A DNA stretch of 6,567 nucleotides. Origin: Desulfobacteraceae bacterium. Its GTDB lineage: Bacteria; Desulfobacterota; DSM-4660; Desulfatiglandales; HGW-15. Each line of letters opens with the position of its first letter. Within the stretch, counting starts at the first letter, position 1. The stretch covers positions 1-6,567 of the forward strand of contig RPPU01000261.1 in NCBI GenBank assembly GCA_003819975.1. Direction: 5' to 3'. The notes beneath the pieces were generated by a model, which was not told the DNA's origin, ran no database searches, and was given only the letters and a program-made list of their open reading frames with translations. Below, one piece after another: positions 1 to 6,126 of this stretch. The translations under genes were made by a program, and so were the position numbers.

Positions 1-546
1 ACTTTTCTGGCTGTTCCCGAATCCGAACTGGCCCGCTTCTGCGAAGTGTACGGACGCTATTCCACCCCGTTTTGGATGAATACCCGGCCCGAAACCGTCA
101 CCGAAAAATCCGTTAAGGCTCTGGTCGCCGTAGGCCTGGACCGGGTGAGCGTGGGCGTGGAATGCGGGAATGAAGATTACCGGCGCCGCCATTTGAACAG
201 GCATCATTCCAATGCCGTGATCGAACAAGCCTTCGATATTCTGCATGCTCAGGGCATTGCCACTACCGCCAATATCATGATCGGCCTGCCCGATGAAACT
301 CCGGAACTCATTCGGGAATCCATGGCTTTGGTCCGTAAAATCAAGCCGACCAGCGTGGGTTTGGCTGTTTTCCAGCCCTATAAAGGGACCCGCCTGTATC
401 AATATGCCCTTGAAAAAGGGTATGTCGACGCCGCAAAATGGGTCCGCTCCACCTGCTATACCCCTAACATGAAGAACCCATTTCTGACCGACAACGAACT
501 GATGGATGCTTTGTATTCTTTTTCTGAAACAACCGGAAAGTCCTGA
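1..546 (+). CDS. B12-type radical SAM protein, C-terminal part (5' truncated by window edge)
   Basis: The frame is open from base 1 to the TGA at 544-546, giving 181 residues, so the gene begins outside the window; internal GTG or ATG codons are not its true start. The visible part looks like the second half of a BchE-like radical SAM barrel. Residues 29-32 (RPET), 47-57 (the DRVSVGVECGN strand), 95-100 (GLPDET) and 125-133 (FQPYKGTRL) are typical of radical SAM enzymes that carry an N-terminal cobalamin-binding domain. The CxxxCxxC cluster motif and the B12 domain would lie upstream and are not seen. Such enzymes do methylations, cyclisations or rearrangements using a 5'-deoxyadenosyl radical. 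It lies 5 bases before the next radical SAM gene, so the two are probably co-transcribed. Family confidence is good; substrate is unknown. Confidence 0.85.
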   Translation, partial: TFLAVPESELARFCEVYGRYSTPFWMNTRPETVTEKSVKALVAVGLDRVSVGVECGNEDYRRRHLNRHHSNAVIEQAFDILHAQGIATTANIMIGLPDETPELIRESMALVRKIKPTSVGLAVFQPYKGTRLYQYALEKGYVDAAKWVRSTCYTPNMKNPFLTDNELMDALYSFSETTGKS

Positions 547-551
547 TCAAA

Positions 552-1553
552 ATGACCCTTGAAAAAATAACCTCCTTGCAAAAAAAACGAGAAACCCTGA
601 TCGCCAACAACATTATCCGCGCCGATCTGCTTGAGAATATCCGCTATCAATCGAATCAACCGCACGGTTTTGCCCTGAATTTGGCCGGCCATTGCAATGC
701 CAAATGCTCCTATTGCCCGCAAAGCCTGACGGACGTTCCCAAGGAATATATCGACCGCGCCACCGTCCGTCGATTGCTTGCCGCCACCGAAAACGTTCCG
801 ACCTATTTCCAATTGGGCACCCGCGGTGAAAATCTGCTGCATCCCGGATTTTTTGAAATCATCCGCGAGATTCGCCGGAATAACGTTAAACATTATATCA
901 CGTTGAATACCAACGGCCGGCTTTTAACCCCCGATTTCGCCCTTCGCGTATTGACCAGCGGCATCGACCAACTGATCTTTTCCCTGCAAAGCATGAACCC
1001 CGTGATCTACCGGCAATTGACGAATTACGACCGACTCGATAAAATTCTGCGGAATATGACGACGACCGTCGGCCTGAACCAAGGTCTCGAAAAGAAGGTC
1101 CTGATCGGGATCCAATATCTGGATACACCCGAGAACCGGCCCTATTACGAAGAATTCGAAAAATTTTGGGCGGCTTACGATGTCTACACCTATACCCAAA
1201 AGCTCCACAACTGGGGCAATAAATTCGACCAGGACACCTATGCTCCCGTAAAAAGGTATCCTTGTCTGGCTCTTTGGCTCTATCCGGTCGTCAGCCACAG
1301 AGGCAACCTTTGCTCTTGTTTCGCGGACTTCTATGAAGAGAATGTTTTCGGAAGTCTGGATCAAACTTCTTTAACCGCCATTTGGAACGGTTCGGAACGG
1401 CGCAAGACCATGATGCAGGAGCACCTGAATTCCGAATGGGATAAAAACGGTTTATGCCGATCCTGCCGCGGATATCAGGAATTCGAGAATATTTTCATCG
1501 AACAAAACAACCGTTTTCGCCTGCCCGAAGGACCGGAGAAAAAGGAAGCATGA
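552..1553 (+). CDS. Radical SAM/SPASM-type protein
   Basis: A 333-residue radical SAM enzyme, probably cytosolic. The SAM-binding [4Fe-4S] motif is CNAKCSYC with Cys48, Cys52 and Cys55. The usual GGEP motif is replaced by a GTRGEN segment at residues 89-94 that keeps the Glu. A strand ITLNTNG (116-122) and FSLQS (143-147) fit the barrel. The C-terminal part has Cys238, Cys254, Cys256, Cys302 and Cys305 around a GSLDQTSLTAIWNG stretch, the layout of a SPASM or shorter twitch auxiliary iron-sulfur domain. Family members dehydrogenate, epimerise or crosslink sugars, aminocyclitols or peptides. The ATG at 552 follows the previous stop by 5 bases, with only a weak GGAAAG about 11 bases upstream. 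The 3' end overlaps the next gene. The substrate is unknown; the neighbours suggest a sugar rather than a peptide, which is inference. Confidence 0.88.
   Translation: MTLEKITSLQKKRETLIANNIIRADLLENIRYQSNQPHGFALNLAGHCNAKCSYCPQSLTDVPKEYIDRATVRRLLAATENVPTYFQLGTRGENLLHPGFFEIIREIRRNNVKHYITLNTNGRLLTPDFALRVLTSGIDQLIFSLQSMNPVIYRQLTNYDRLDKILRNMTTTVGLNQGLEKKVLIGIQYLDTPENRPYYEEFEKFWAAYDVYTYTQKLHNWGNKFDQDTYAPVKRYPCLALWLYPVVSHRGNLCSCFADFYEENVFGSLDQTSLTAIWNGSERRKTMMQEHLNSEWDKNGLCRSCRGYQEFENIFIEQNNRFRLPEGPEKKEA
1541..1548 (+). promoter_or_regulatory. Ribosome binding site deciding the methyltransferase start
   Basis: A purine-rich stretch with AGGA at 1543-1546 lies just before the ATG at 1550, and a further GGAG at 1535-1538 lies 11 bases upstream. 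Together with the ATGA overlap with the upstream stop, this favours 1550 over the ATG at 1454 in the same frame, which would add 32 residues buried in the previous gene. The AGGA spacing of about 3 bases is short, so GGAG or coupling from the upstream gene may do most of the work. Confidence 0.5.
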
Positions 1554-2566
1554 ATACTTACCAATACGACAATCCGTTGTTGAACGAGGAAGCCCGGTCG
1601 TTTGACAGGCAAATAGTCGAAAGAGTCGCCCACGGTCATGTTCCGGATCTGCGGCATACCGGTCGCTGTGACTATTTCTACAACAATGTCTGGCGCGACC
1701 CGTATTTCGCGGATCTGCTTTTCGGCGAAACCGTCCGGCAGATTTGCCGATATGCCCGTCAATACCTTTCAAAACCGTCTTCTGCGTGCCGGGTATTGGA
1801 AATCGCCTGCGGACCCGGTCATCTCTCTCTGGAACTGGCCCGCAATGCCTTTCCGGTCACCGGCATCGATATTTCGCGGGAATGTATCCGCACGGCCCAA
1901 ATCACGGCCGCAGCCGACCCTTACAAAAACAATCGCGGTGCCTTAGATTTTATATGTATGGATATTGACTGTTTTATCCCCGAACAACCTTTTGATATGA
2001 TTGTTTTCTCCAATGCCCTCCATCATTTCGGCGATGTGGACCGCATCTTAGTAAAAATAAGTTCTTTTTTATCGAACGATGGGCTTCTTTATGTCAGCGA
2101 ACCGGCCAAGGAACCCCTCTCCGATTCCGACGCGATGATCATCCACCTGATCCGTACCTTGCTTTCTCTGTCCGGTTGTTATTTTGAAAAACAACCGGTT
2201 CCGGAAAACCAGATCGCCCTCGGGGAGATTCTGAAAAAAATAAAATCCGAATTCGAGTATAAGGATGAAAGCCGTAATAATGTCCAATCGCCTATGGACA
2301 ATCAGGCTCCCTTTTCACAAACCTATCCGGTTCTAAAAAAATATTTCACGGAACTCGCTTTTCAAAACGATTTTTCCTTTTTCGATCGAATGATCGGCGG
2401 ACTCCGTTTTGAAAATAGGGAACAGGAGCATGCCCTAGCCAAATGGCTTTATCTTCTGGACCGGCAACTTTGCGGGCAGGGAGCCCTGGCCGCCGAGCAA
2501 TATCATTTTGTCGGTCGGAAAAAGCCGAAAATCCCTATGGAAACGAAGACGGAGAACCGATCCTGA
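1550..2566 (+). CDS. Class I SAM-dependent methyltransferase
   Basis: A 338-residue protein with a Rossmann methyltransferase fold at residues about 75-185. Motif I is VLEIACGPG (82-90), followed by the acidic SAM-ribose residue in GIDIS (Asp107). An MDID segment (137-140) and FDMIVFSNALHHF (148-160) match motif II of the methyltransf_11/25 type, and LLYVSEP (179-185) matches motif III. The remaining 150 residues form a C-terminal region rich in hydrophobic and aromatic residues that may bind substrate; I do not recognise it. The start is the ATG at 1550, sharing an ATGA with the upstream stop, so it is probably translationally coupled. The 3' end overlaps or abuts the amidotransferase gene. 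It most likely methylates O, N or C of the cluster's product, but nothing in the sequence fixes the acceptor. Confidence 0.88.
   Translation: MNTYQYDNPLLNEEARSFDRQIVERVAHGHVPDLRHTGRCDYFYNNVWRDPYFADLLFGETVRQICRYARQYLSKPSSACRVLEIACGPGHLSLELARNAFPVTGIDISRECIRTAQITAAADPYKNNRGALDFICMDIDCFIPEQPFDMIVFSNALHHFGDVDRILVKISSFLSNDGLLYVSEPAKEPLSDSDAMIIHLIRTLLSLSGCYFEKQPVPENQIALGEILKKIKSEFEYKDESRNNVQSPMDNQAPFSQTYPVLKKYFTELAFQNDFSFFDRMIGGLRFENREQEHALAKWLYLLDRQLCGQGALAAEQYHFVGRKKPKIPMETKTENRS
2551..2565 (+). promoter_or_regulatory. Shine-Dalgarno and proposed CTG start of the amidotransferase
   Basis: GGAG at 2551-2554 sits 8 bases before a CTG at 2563-2565, which overlaps the upstream TGA (2564-2566) as CTGA. 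This is the geometry of the ATGA junction at 1550, but with CTG. No ATG, GTG or TTG lies in this frame near the expected N-terminus: the nearest are ATG 2443 and TTG 2470 inside the previous gene, and TTG 2593, which cuts close to the first zinc cysteine. An ATC at 2560 is the other non-standard option. Confidence 0.45.
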
Positions 2567-3774
2567 ATCAATCCCTTCAAACCTATTACGGCTTGCCGGC
2601 CGAAGTCCAGTTCTGCCGCAAGTGTACCATGTCGAACCAGCGGCCCGATAACGTCGTTGAACTGAAACACAAGTCTTCGGACCGAAAATCCACGATCGTT
2701 TTCGACGACCGGGGCGTCTGCAGCGCCTGCCGCTACGCGGAGATTAAGGAGACCCGCATCGACTGGGCTTTGCGTGAAAAGGAACTGATCGATTTGCTGG
2801 ATCGCCATCGCCGCCAAGACGGTTCTTATGATTGCATCATCCCCGGCAGCGGCGGCAAAGACAGTGCTTATATTTCCCATTTGCTGAAATATAAATACCG
2901 GATGAACCCGCTAACCGTCACCTGGTCTCCCCACCAATATACCGAAATCGGCCGGCGCAATTTCGAGCAATGGATCCGGGCGGGTTTCGACAATATTCTG
3001 TACACGCCCAACGGTACTCTGCACCGGCTGTTGACGCGCCTGGCTTTCGAAAATCTGTGCCACCCCTTTCAACCCTTTATCATCGGACAAAAGCTCATTG
3101 CTCCGCGTTATTCCGCCTTATACAACATTCCTTTGATCATCTACGGTGAGAGTCCGGTCGAATACGGCAATAACCTATCCGACGCCGATCGGCCCGTGAT
3201 GCCGCCCTCTTTTTACGCCCAAAAAACGGATTTGGATTCCCTATACCTGGGGGGCGTTTCCGGCCGCGAACTGATCGAGCATCACGGAGTCGGTTTCCGG
3301 GACCTGAACCCGTACCTTCCGGTCGAGGAGGAGCGTCTGCGCCGGATCGGGACCGAAGTGCATTTTATCAGTTATTATCTCAAGTGGGACTCGCAGGAAA
3401 ATTACTATTATGCCGCGCAACATATCGGGTTTGAAGCCAACACCGAGCGTACGCCCGGAACTTATTCCAAGTACAGCTCCATCGACGATGCGATCGATCC
3501 CTTTCATTATTATACGACCTTGATCAAATTCGGCATCGGACGCGCCACTTATGACAGCGCCCAGGAAATCCGCAACAATAAGATCACCCGCGCAGAAGGG
3601 ATCGCTCTGGTGCGGCGTTATGACGCCGAATTCCCTTCCAAATATTTCCAAAGTTTTCTGGATTATACCGGAATCACGGCCGAACGCTTCCACGAAGTCA
3701 TTGACCGCGCCCGTTCGCCCCACCTCTGGGAAAAAGTGGGGACCGAATGGCGGCTGCGCCACAGCATTGAATAA
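2563..3774 (+). CDS. N-acetyl sugar amidotransferase (WbpG/PseA/WbuX family)
   Basis: A PP-loop ATP-dependent amidotransferase that, in characterised relatives (WbpG, PseA), turns an acetamido group on a sugar into an acetamidino group. From the proposed CTG start the protein has 403 residues. Two zinc-type pairs, Cys18/Cys21 (FCRKCTMSNQRP) and Cys53/Cys56 (GVCSACRYAE), flank a short N-terminal region, followed by the DW-x-REKEL helix (67-75) typical of the family. The ATP-binding PP-loop SGGKDS is at 96-101, within SYDCIIPGSGGKDS. The start is uncertain: ATG 2443 would add 40 unlikely residues within the previous gene. WbpG is known to work with HisH/HisF-like glutaminase partners, none of which is visible here. 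The gene is the best clue that the cluster acts on an N-acetylated sugar such as a diacetamido uronic acid or nonulosonic acid. The exact sugar is unknown. Confidence 0.88.
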   Translation: MNQSLQTYYGLPAEVQFCRKCTMSNQRPDNVVELKHKSSDRKSTIVFDDRGVCSACRYAEIKETRIDWALREKELIDLLDRHRRQDGSYDCIIPGSGGKDSAYISHLLKYKYRMNPLTVTWSPHQYTEIGRRNFEQWIRAGFDNILYTPNGTLHRLLTRLAFENLCHPFQPFIIGQKLIAPRYSALYNIPLIIYGESPVEYGNNLSDADRPVMPPSFYAQKTDLDSLYLGGVSGRELIEHHGVGFRDLNPYLPVEEERLRRIGTEVHFISYYLKWDSQENYYYAAQHIGFEANTERTPGTYSKYSSIDDAIDPFHYYTTLIKFGIGRATYDSAQEIRNNKITRAEGIALVRRYDAEFPSKYFQSFLDYTGITAERFHEVIDRARSPHLWEKVGTEWRLRHSIE

Positions 3775-3795
3775 ATGCAAATCAACCTATTTTTG

Positions 3796-3800
3796 AAGGA
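3796..3800 (+). promoter_or_regulatory. Ribosome binding site of the second radical SAM/SPASM gene
   Basis: AAGGA lies 9 bases before the ATG at 3810, in the 35-base gap after the amidotransferase stop. It supports 3810 as the start; homologous sequence (NLELTDTCNVKC) begins a few residues later. No terminator or convincing promoter is seen in the gap, so the operon probably continues. Confidence 0.65.
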
Positions 3801-3809
3801 ATAAAAACG

Positions 3810-5189
3810 ATGCAACTCTTTTCCGCCCCCACTGCCGTCAATTTGGAACTGACCGACACCTGCAATGTCAAATGCCGGCATTGCTATAATTTTTGGCGCA
3901 AGGAAAACAGCCGGCACAATACCCTGACCCCGGAACGCTTCGATCGCCTGATCGAGCAATTCCGGGAAGCCGGCATTTTTCACGTGGTCCTCACCGGCGG
4001 CGAACCATTGCTCCAATTTGAATTGCTCGAATACGGCCTGAAACAATTGCTCGCCTGCGGGATGTCGGTCAGCTGCAATTCAAATCTCATGCTAGCTACG
4101 GATGAAAAATTGCGTCGTTTGCGCGACCTGGGTCTGGATCATATCTTGACCAGTTTGAACTCGGCCGATCCGGATGTGAACGATTATATTGTCGGCCGCA
4201 AGGGATCCCATGCCAAGATCATCCAAGGCATTTCCGCTGCCAAGCGCAACGGCATCCGGATCAGCGTCAACATGATCGTTTCTCAGATAAACAAACATCA
4301 GGTTTTTGAAACCGCTTTGCTCGCGCACAAACTCGGCGCCCAAAAAATATTCGGAACCCGCGTGGTTCCCTCGCTGAACGAGCAAAATCTGAACGAATCC
4401 ACCTCGCGTTTGAGCAAGGAAGATGCCTTGGAAACCTTGACCCAATTGGTCCGGGCCCGGCAGGAGACCGGCATCCTGATCGGGACCTTGGTCGGCTATC
4501 CGCTTTGCCTGCTTCAAGATCTTGATCGATTCAAAGACTTTGTCGGCCGCGGCTGCCCGGCCCAGTCCGGCCATGTCATCGGCGTCAATGCCGACGGTGA
4601 AACCCATGCCTGCGTGCATCAGGAACAAAGTTACGGCAATATTTTCGAAATCGGCATCCGCAAAGCCTATGAAAACATGCGCGCCTGGCACGCCGGGCAA
4701 TACCGGCATCCCGGTTGCGCGGATTGCGCGTACCTCGATCTCTGCGCTTCCGGTTGCCGCATGTCGGCCCGGGCCTATCACGGCGCCATGGATGCGGCCG
4801 ATAATCTCATGGAAAAGGGGAGTTCTTTCAGCAAACCTTATCGCCTGATTCATGATCCGGATTTTTTCGCCAAAATGGACGGCGGGTTGCGCTTTCAAGC
4901 CCCCCGGCGCCTGCGCTTCCGCAAAGAAAACGGTTTTTATCTGCTCAACATACGCTGGGCCAATACCGTCACTTGCCCCGATAACGTGGCGGAGTTCCTC
5001 ATGCAAAAACAGCGTGAAGGCTCCCTTTTCAGTTTGCGGGAATTGGGTGCAACGCATCGAGAGCTGCTGGCCAAACTTTTTTTTAAAGACGCCGTGGAAT
5101 GCCCCGATTTGATTTACAACGACAACCGCGGATCCGCCGGATTAGGCGCCGATATTCTTGATCGAGGTGCACATTTATGTTCGACCTAA
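3810..5189 (+). CDS. Radical SAM/SPASM protein with PqqD-like C-terminal extension
   Basis: A 459-residue radical SAM enzyme. The cluster motif CNVKCRHC has Cys18, Cys22 and Cys25, and the GGEP motif is intact at 63-66 (LTGGEPLL). The SPASM domain is canonical: Cys249, then VNADGETHAC (Cys268), GNIFEIGIRKAYE, and Cys303/306/312/316 in the CX2CX5CX3C spacing. It should bind auxiliary iron-sulfur clusters. Residues about 362-435 form an extra domain starting LRFRKENGFYLLN, with alternating strands and then helices, that resembles the PqqD-like/RiPP recognition fold; this is pattern resemblance only. Many SPASM enzymes of this build modify ribosomal peptides, but others act on sugars or alcohols, and no precursor peptide is visible. 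The last 13 bases overlap the next gene. Family confidence is high; substrate and tail domain are uncertain. Confidence 0.9.
   Translation: MQLFSAPTAVNLELTDTCNVKCRHCYNFWRKENSRHNTLTPERFDRLIEQFREAGIFHVVLTGGEPLLQFELLEYGLKQLLACGMSVSCNSNLMLATDEKLRRLRDLGLDHILTSLNSADPDVNDYIVGRKGSHAKIIQGISAAKRNGIRISVNMIVSQINKHQVFETALLAHKLGAQKIFGTRVVPSLNEQNLNESTSRLSKEDALETLTQLVRARQETGILIGTLVGYPLCLLQDLDRFKDFVGRGCPAQSGHVIGVNADGETHACVHQEQSYGNIFEIGIRKAYENMRAWHAGQYRHPGCADCAYLDLCASGCRMSARAYHGAMDAADNLMEKGSSFSKPYRLIHDPDFFAKMDGGLRFQAPRRLRFRKENGFYLLNIRWANTVTCPDNVAEFLMQKQREGSLFSLRELGATHRELLAKLFFKDAVECPDLIYNDNRGSAGLGADILDRGAHLCST
5164..5169 (+). promoter_or_regulatory. Ribosome binding site inside the upstream gene
   Basis: GAGGTG, a strong match to the anti-Shine-Dalgarno, lies 7 bases before the ATG at 5177. 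It sits inside the 3' end of the SPASM gene and supports a start that overlaps that gene by 13 bases. Confidence 0.7.
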
Positions 5190-5830
5190 CCCGTCATTTT
5201 GAATATGAAAACGGTTTTTACCTGACCGCCGGCGTGCAACGCATCAGCAAGTTCGCCACCCATTTGGAGTTGTATTGCCGCGTCCTCGACTTGTCCGGAG
5301 AGATTGTGGAATTGGGCGTATTCAAAGGCGCCTCGTTAAGTCGTTGGATCAAATTCCGGTCGCTATTCGGGAATGCGTTCAGTAAAAAGATAGTTGCCTT
5401 CGACACTTTTGCCGAATTTCCCGAAACGGCTTTCGAGCCCGACAAAAAAAAACGGGAACAGTTTATCCGCGAGGCCGGCAGCCGCAGCATCAACCGGGAA
5501 GAATTAATCGATCTCCTGACCCGGCTGCACTTATATGAAAACATCGACTTGGTGGCGGGCGATATTTTGCAAACCGTTCCCGCTTACCGGACCGCCAATC
5601 CGCACCTCAAGATCGCTTTGCTTCATATCGATGTCGACCTGTACGAACCCACGGCCGCGGCGCTCGAATCTTTTTACCCGCAAGTGGTCCGGGGCGGAAT
5701 CGTCATTCTCGACGATTACGGCGCTTTTGCCGGCGCCAATAAAGCCGTGGACGAATATTTCAAGGATTGCGACGTGAGGATCCGGACTCTGCCTTATTCC
5801 CATGCAATCGCGTTTATCGAAAAGCCGTAA
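5177..5830 (+). CDS. TylF/MycF/NovP-like sugar O-methyltransferase
   Basis: A 217-residue methyltransferase of the TylF (macrocin O-methyltransferase) family; relatives MycF and NovP methylate sugar hydroxyls and need Mg2+. The N-terminal segment FEYENGFYLTAGVQRISKF (8-26) and VELGVFKGASL (44-54, SAM-binding loop) are characteristic. Asp76 in VAFDTF is the likely SAM-ribose contact. HIDVDLYEPT (150-159) and VILDDYGAF (176-184) carry Asp152, Asp154, Asp179 and Asp180, the likely metal and catalytic residues. The length is close to full for the family, and no key residue is missing. A run of nine A bases (5444-5452) encodes three lysines. It is the last gene of the tight group; a 296-base non-coding stretch follows. 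It most likely methylates a hydroxyl of the sugar made by the cluster. The acceptor position is unknown. Confidence 0.9.
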   Translation: MFDLTRHFEYENGFYLTAGVQRISKFATHLELYCRVLDLSGEIVELGVFKGASLSRWIKFRSLFGNAFSKKIVAFDTFAEFPETAFEPDKKKREQFIREAGSRSINREELIDLLTRLHLYENIDLVAGDILQTVPAYRTANPHLKIALLHIDVDLYEPTAAALESFYPQVVRGGIVILDDYGAFAGANKAVDEYFKDCDVRIRTLPYSHAIAFIEKP

Positions 5831-5833
5831 AAC

Positions 5834-5865
5834 TTAACCACAAAGCCTCTAAGGCACGAAGTTAA
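5834..5865. repeat. Period-8 AAG-ending repeat flanked by TTAA
   Basis: Three 8-base units, CCACAAAG (5838-5845), CCTCTAAG (5846-5853) and GCACGAAG (5854-5861), lie between TTAA at 5834-5837 and TTAA at 5862-5865. The units share C at positions 2 and 4 and AAG at the end. From memory, arrays of the type ACCACAAAG-CACGAAG are dispersed in intergenic regions of many environmental bacteria, so this is probably a short copy of that class. A small stem, GCCT (5845-5848) with AGGC (5852-5855), can also form, but has no T-run after it. Confidence 0.55.
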
Positions 5866-5967
5866 AAATCGTCTCAAAATAACATTCTCCATTTTTACTA
5901 TGCTGAGGTTTCCGGATTTCTTTTTCAAACGGCAACTCTCTTATTGCAATGAACACTATCGGAAGAT

Positions 5968-6051
5968 CAGCAAGCGCGACGCTGGCAGATTATAAGCGCC
6001 CGAAACATCTTAATCGACCCCGTATAAATTTTATCGCCAAGGCGCTTGCTG
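5968..6051. repeat. Nested 10-base inverted repeat inside the element
   Basis: CAGCAAGCGC at 5968-5977 and its perfect reverse complement GCGCTTGCTG at 6042-6051. The GGCGCT at 6041-6046 can alternatively pair with AGCGCC at 5995-6000, so two competing folds are possible. The distances to the outer arms are unequal (30 and 19 bases), so the whole element is not one continuous palindrome. Confidence 0.6.
5989..5994 (-). promoter_or_regulatory. Candidate -10 box on the minus strand within the inverted-repeat element
   Basis: The minus strand reads a perfect TATAAT here. About 17 bases upstream on that strand the sequence is TCGATT, a poor -35 match. As the segment now lies, transcription would run leftward into the TylF-like gene's 3' end, away from the last gene. 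Promoter activity is a guess; the box could be chance in AT-richer DNA. Confidence 0.25.
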
Positions 6052-6126
6052 TTAGAGCCCGGAAGCTGTTAGTTGCCGTTTGAAAAAGGAATCCGGAAAC
6101 CTCAAACCATATATCATACAACTTCC

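Larger units (their letters stand above)
5905..6103. repeat. Long inverted-repeat element with 33-base arms (MITE-like or invertible segment)
   Basis: The left arm (5905-5937) begins GAGGTTTCCGGATT and ends CGGCAACT; the right arm (6071-6103) is its reverse complement with one mismatch in 33 positions, at left-arm position 5919. The arms enclose 133 bases. A second, nested inverted pair of 10 bases, CAGCAAGCGC (5968-5977) and GCGCTTGCTG (6042-6051), lies inside. No clear target-site duplication flanks the arms, and no transposase is encoded. Options are a non-autonomous MITE-like element or a segment inverted by a site-specific recombinase. The right end is 23 bases before the ATG of the last gene. 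Confidence 0.8.
5831..6126. other. Non-coding region with repeats between the TylF-like gene and the B12 radical SAM gene
   Basis: A 296-base stretch with no convincing gene. It holds an 8-base periodic repeat at its left end and a long inverted-repeat element across most of the rest. No hairpin followed by a T-run, as in a classic terminator, was found on the plus strand. TATAAA at 6023-6028 and TATCAT at 6112-6117 face the last gene, but neither has a good -35 partner. ATG 5900 to TAA 5995 is a 31-residue open frame that starts at the left arm and looks like no family I know. Confidence 0.7.

Noticed and set aside
3241..3780. 179-residue open frame on the minus strand
   Set aside because: Antisense to the amidotransferase, with no motif and no ribosome binding site.
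3775..3804. Nine-residue frame (MQINLFLKE) just before the second SPASM gene, considered as a leader or RiPP precursor
   Set aside because: Too short, no ribosome binding site of its own, no core-like residues; its 3' end overlaps the next gene's ribosome binding site, which explains the sequence better.
4092..5057. 321-residue open frame on the minus strand
   Set aside because: It lies wholly opposite the SPASM gene, whose motifs are clear; its Ala/Gly/Ile-rich translation matches no family and looks like a codon-bias shadow.
4923..5222. Shared GAAAACGGTTTTTA and ENGFYL in the SPASM tail and the start of the TylF-like protein, considered as a duplication
   Set aside because: The segment is native to the N-terminus of TylF-like proteins and similarity does not extend beyond about 14 bases, so chance is likely.
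5831..5866. Intrinsic terminator or attC-like site after the TylF-like gene
   Set aside because: The stem is only about 4 pairs with no T-run, and although ACTTAAC fits one core-site pattern, the partner GTTAAAA does not fit GTTRRRY.
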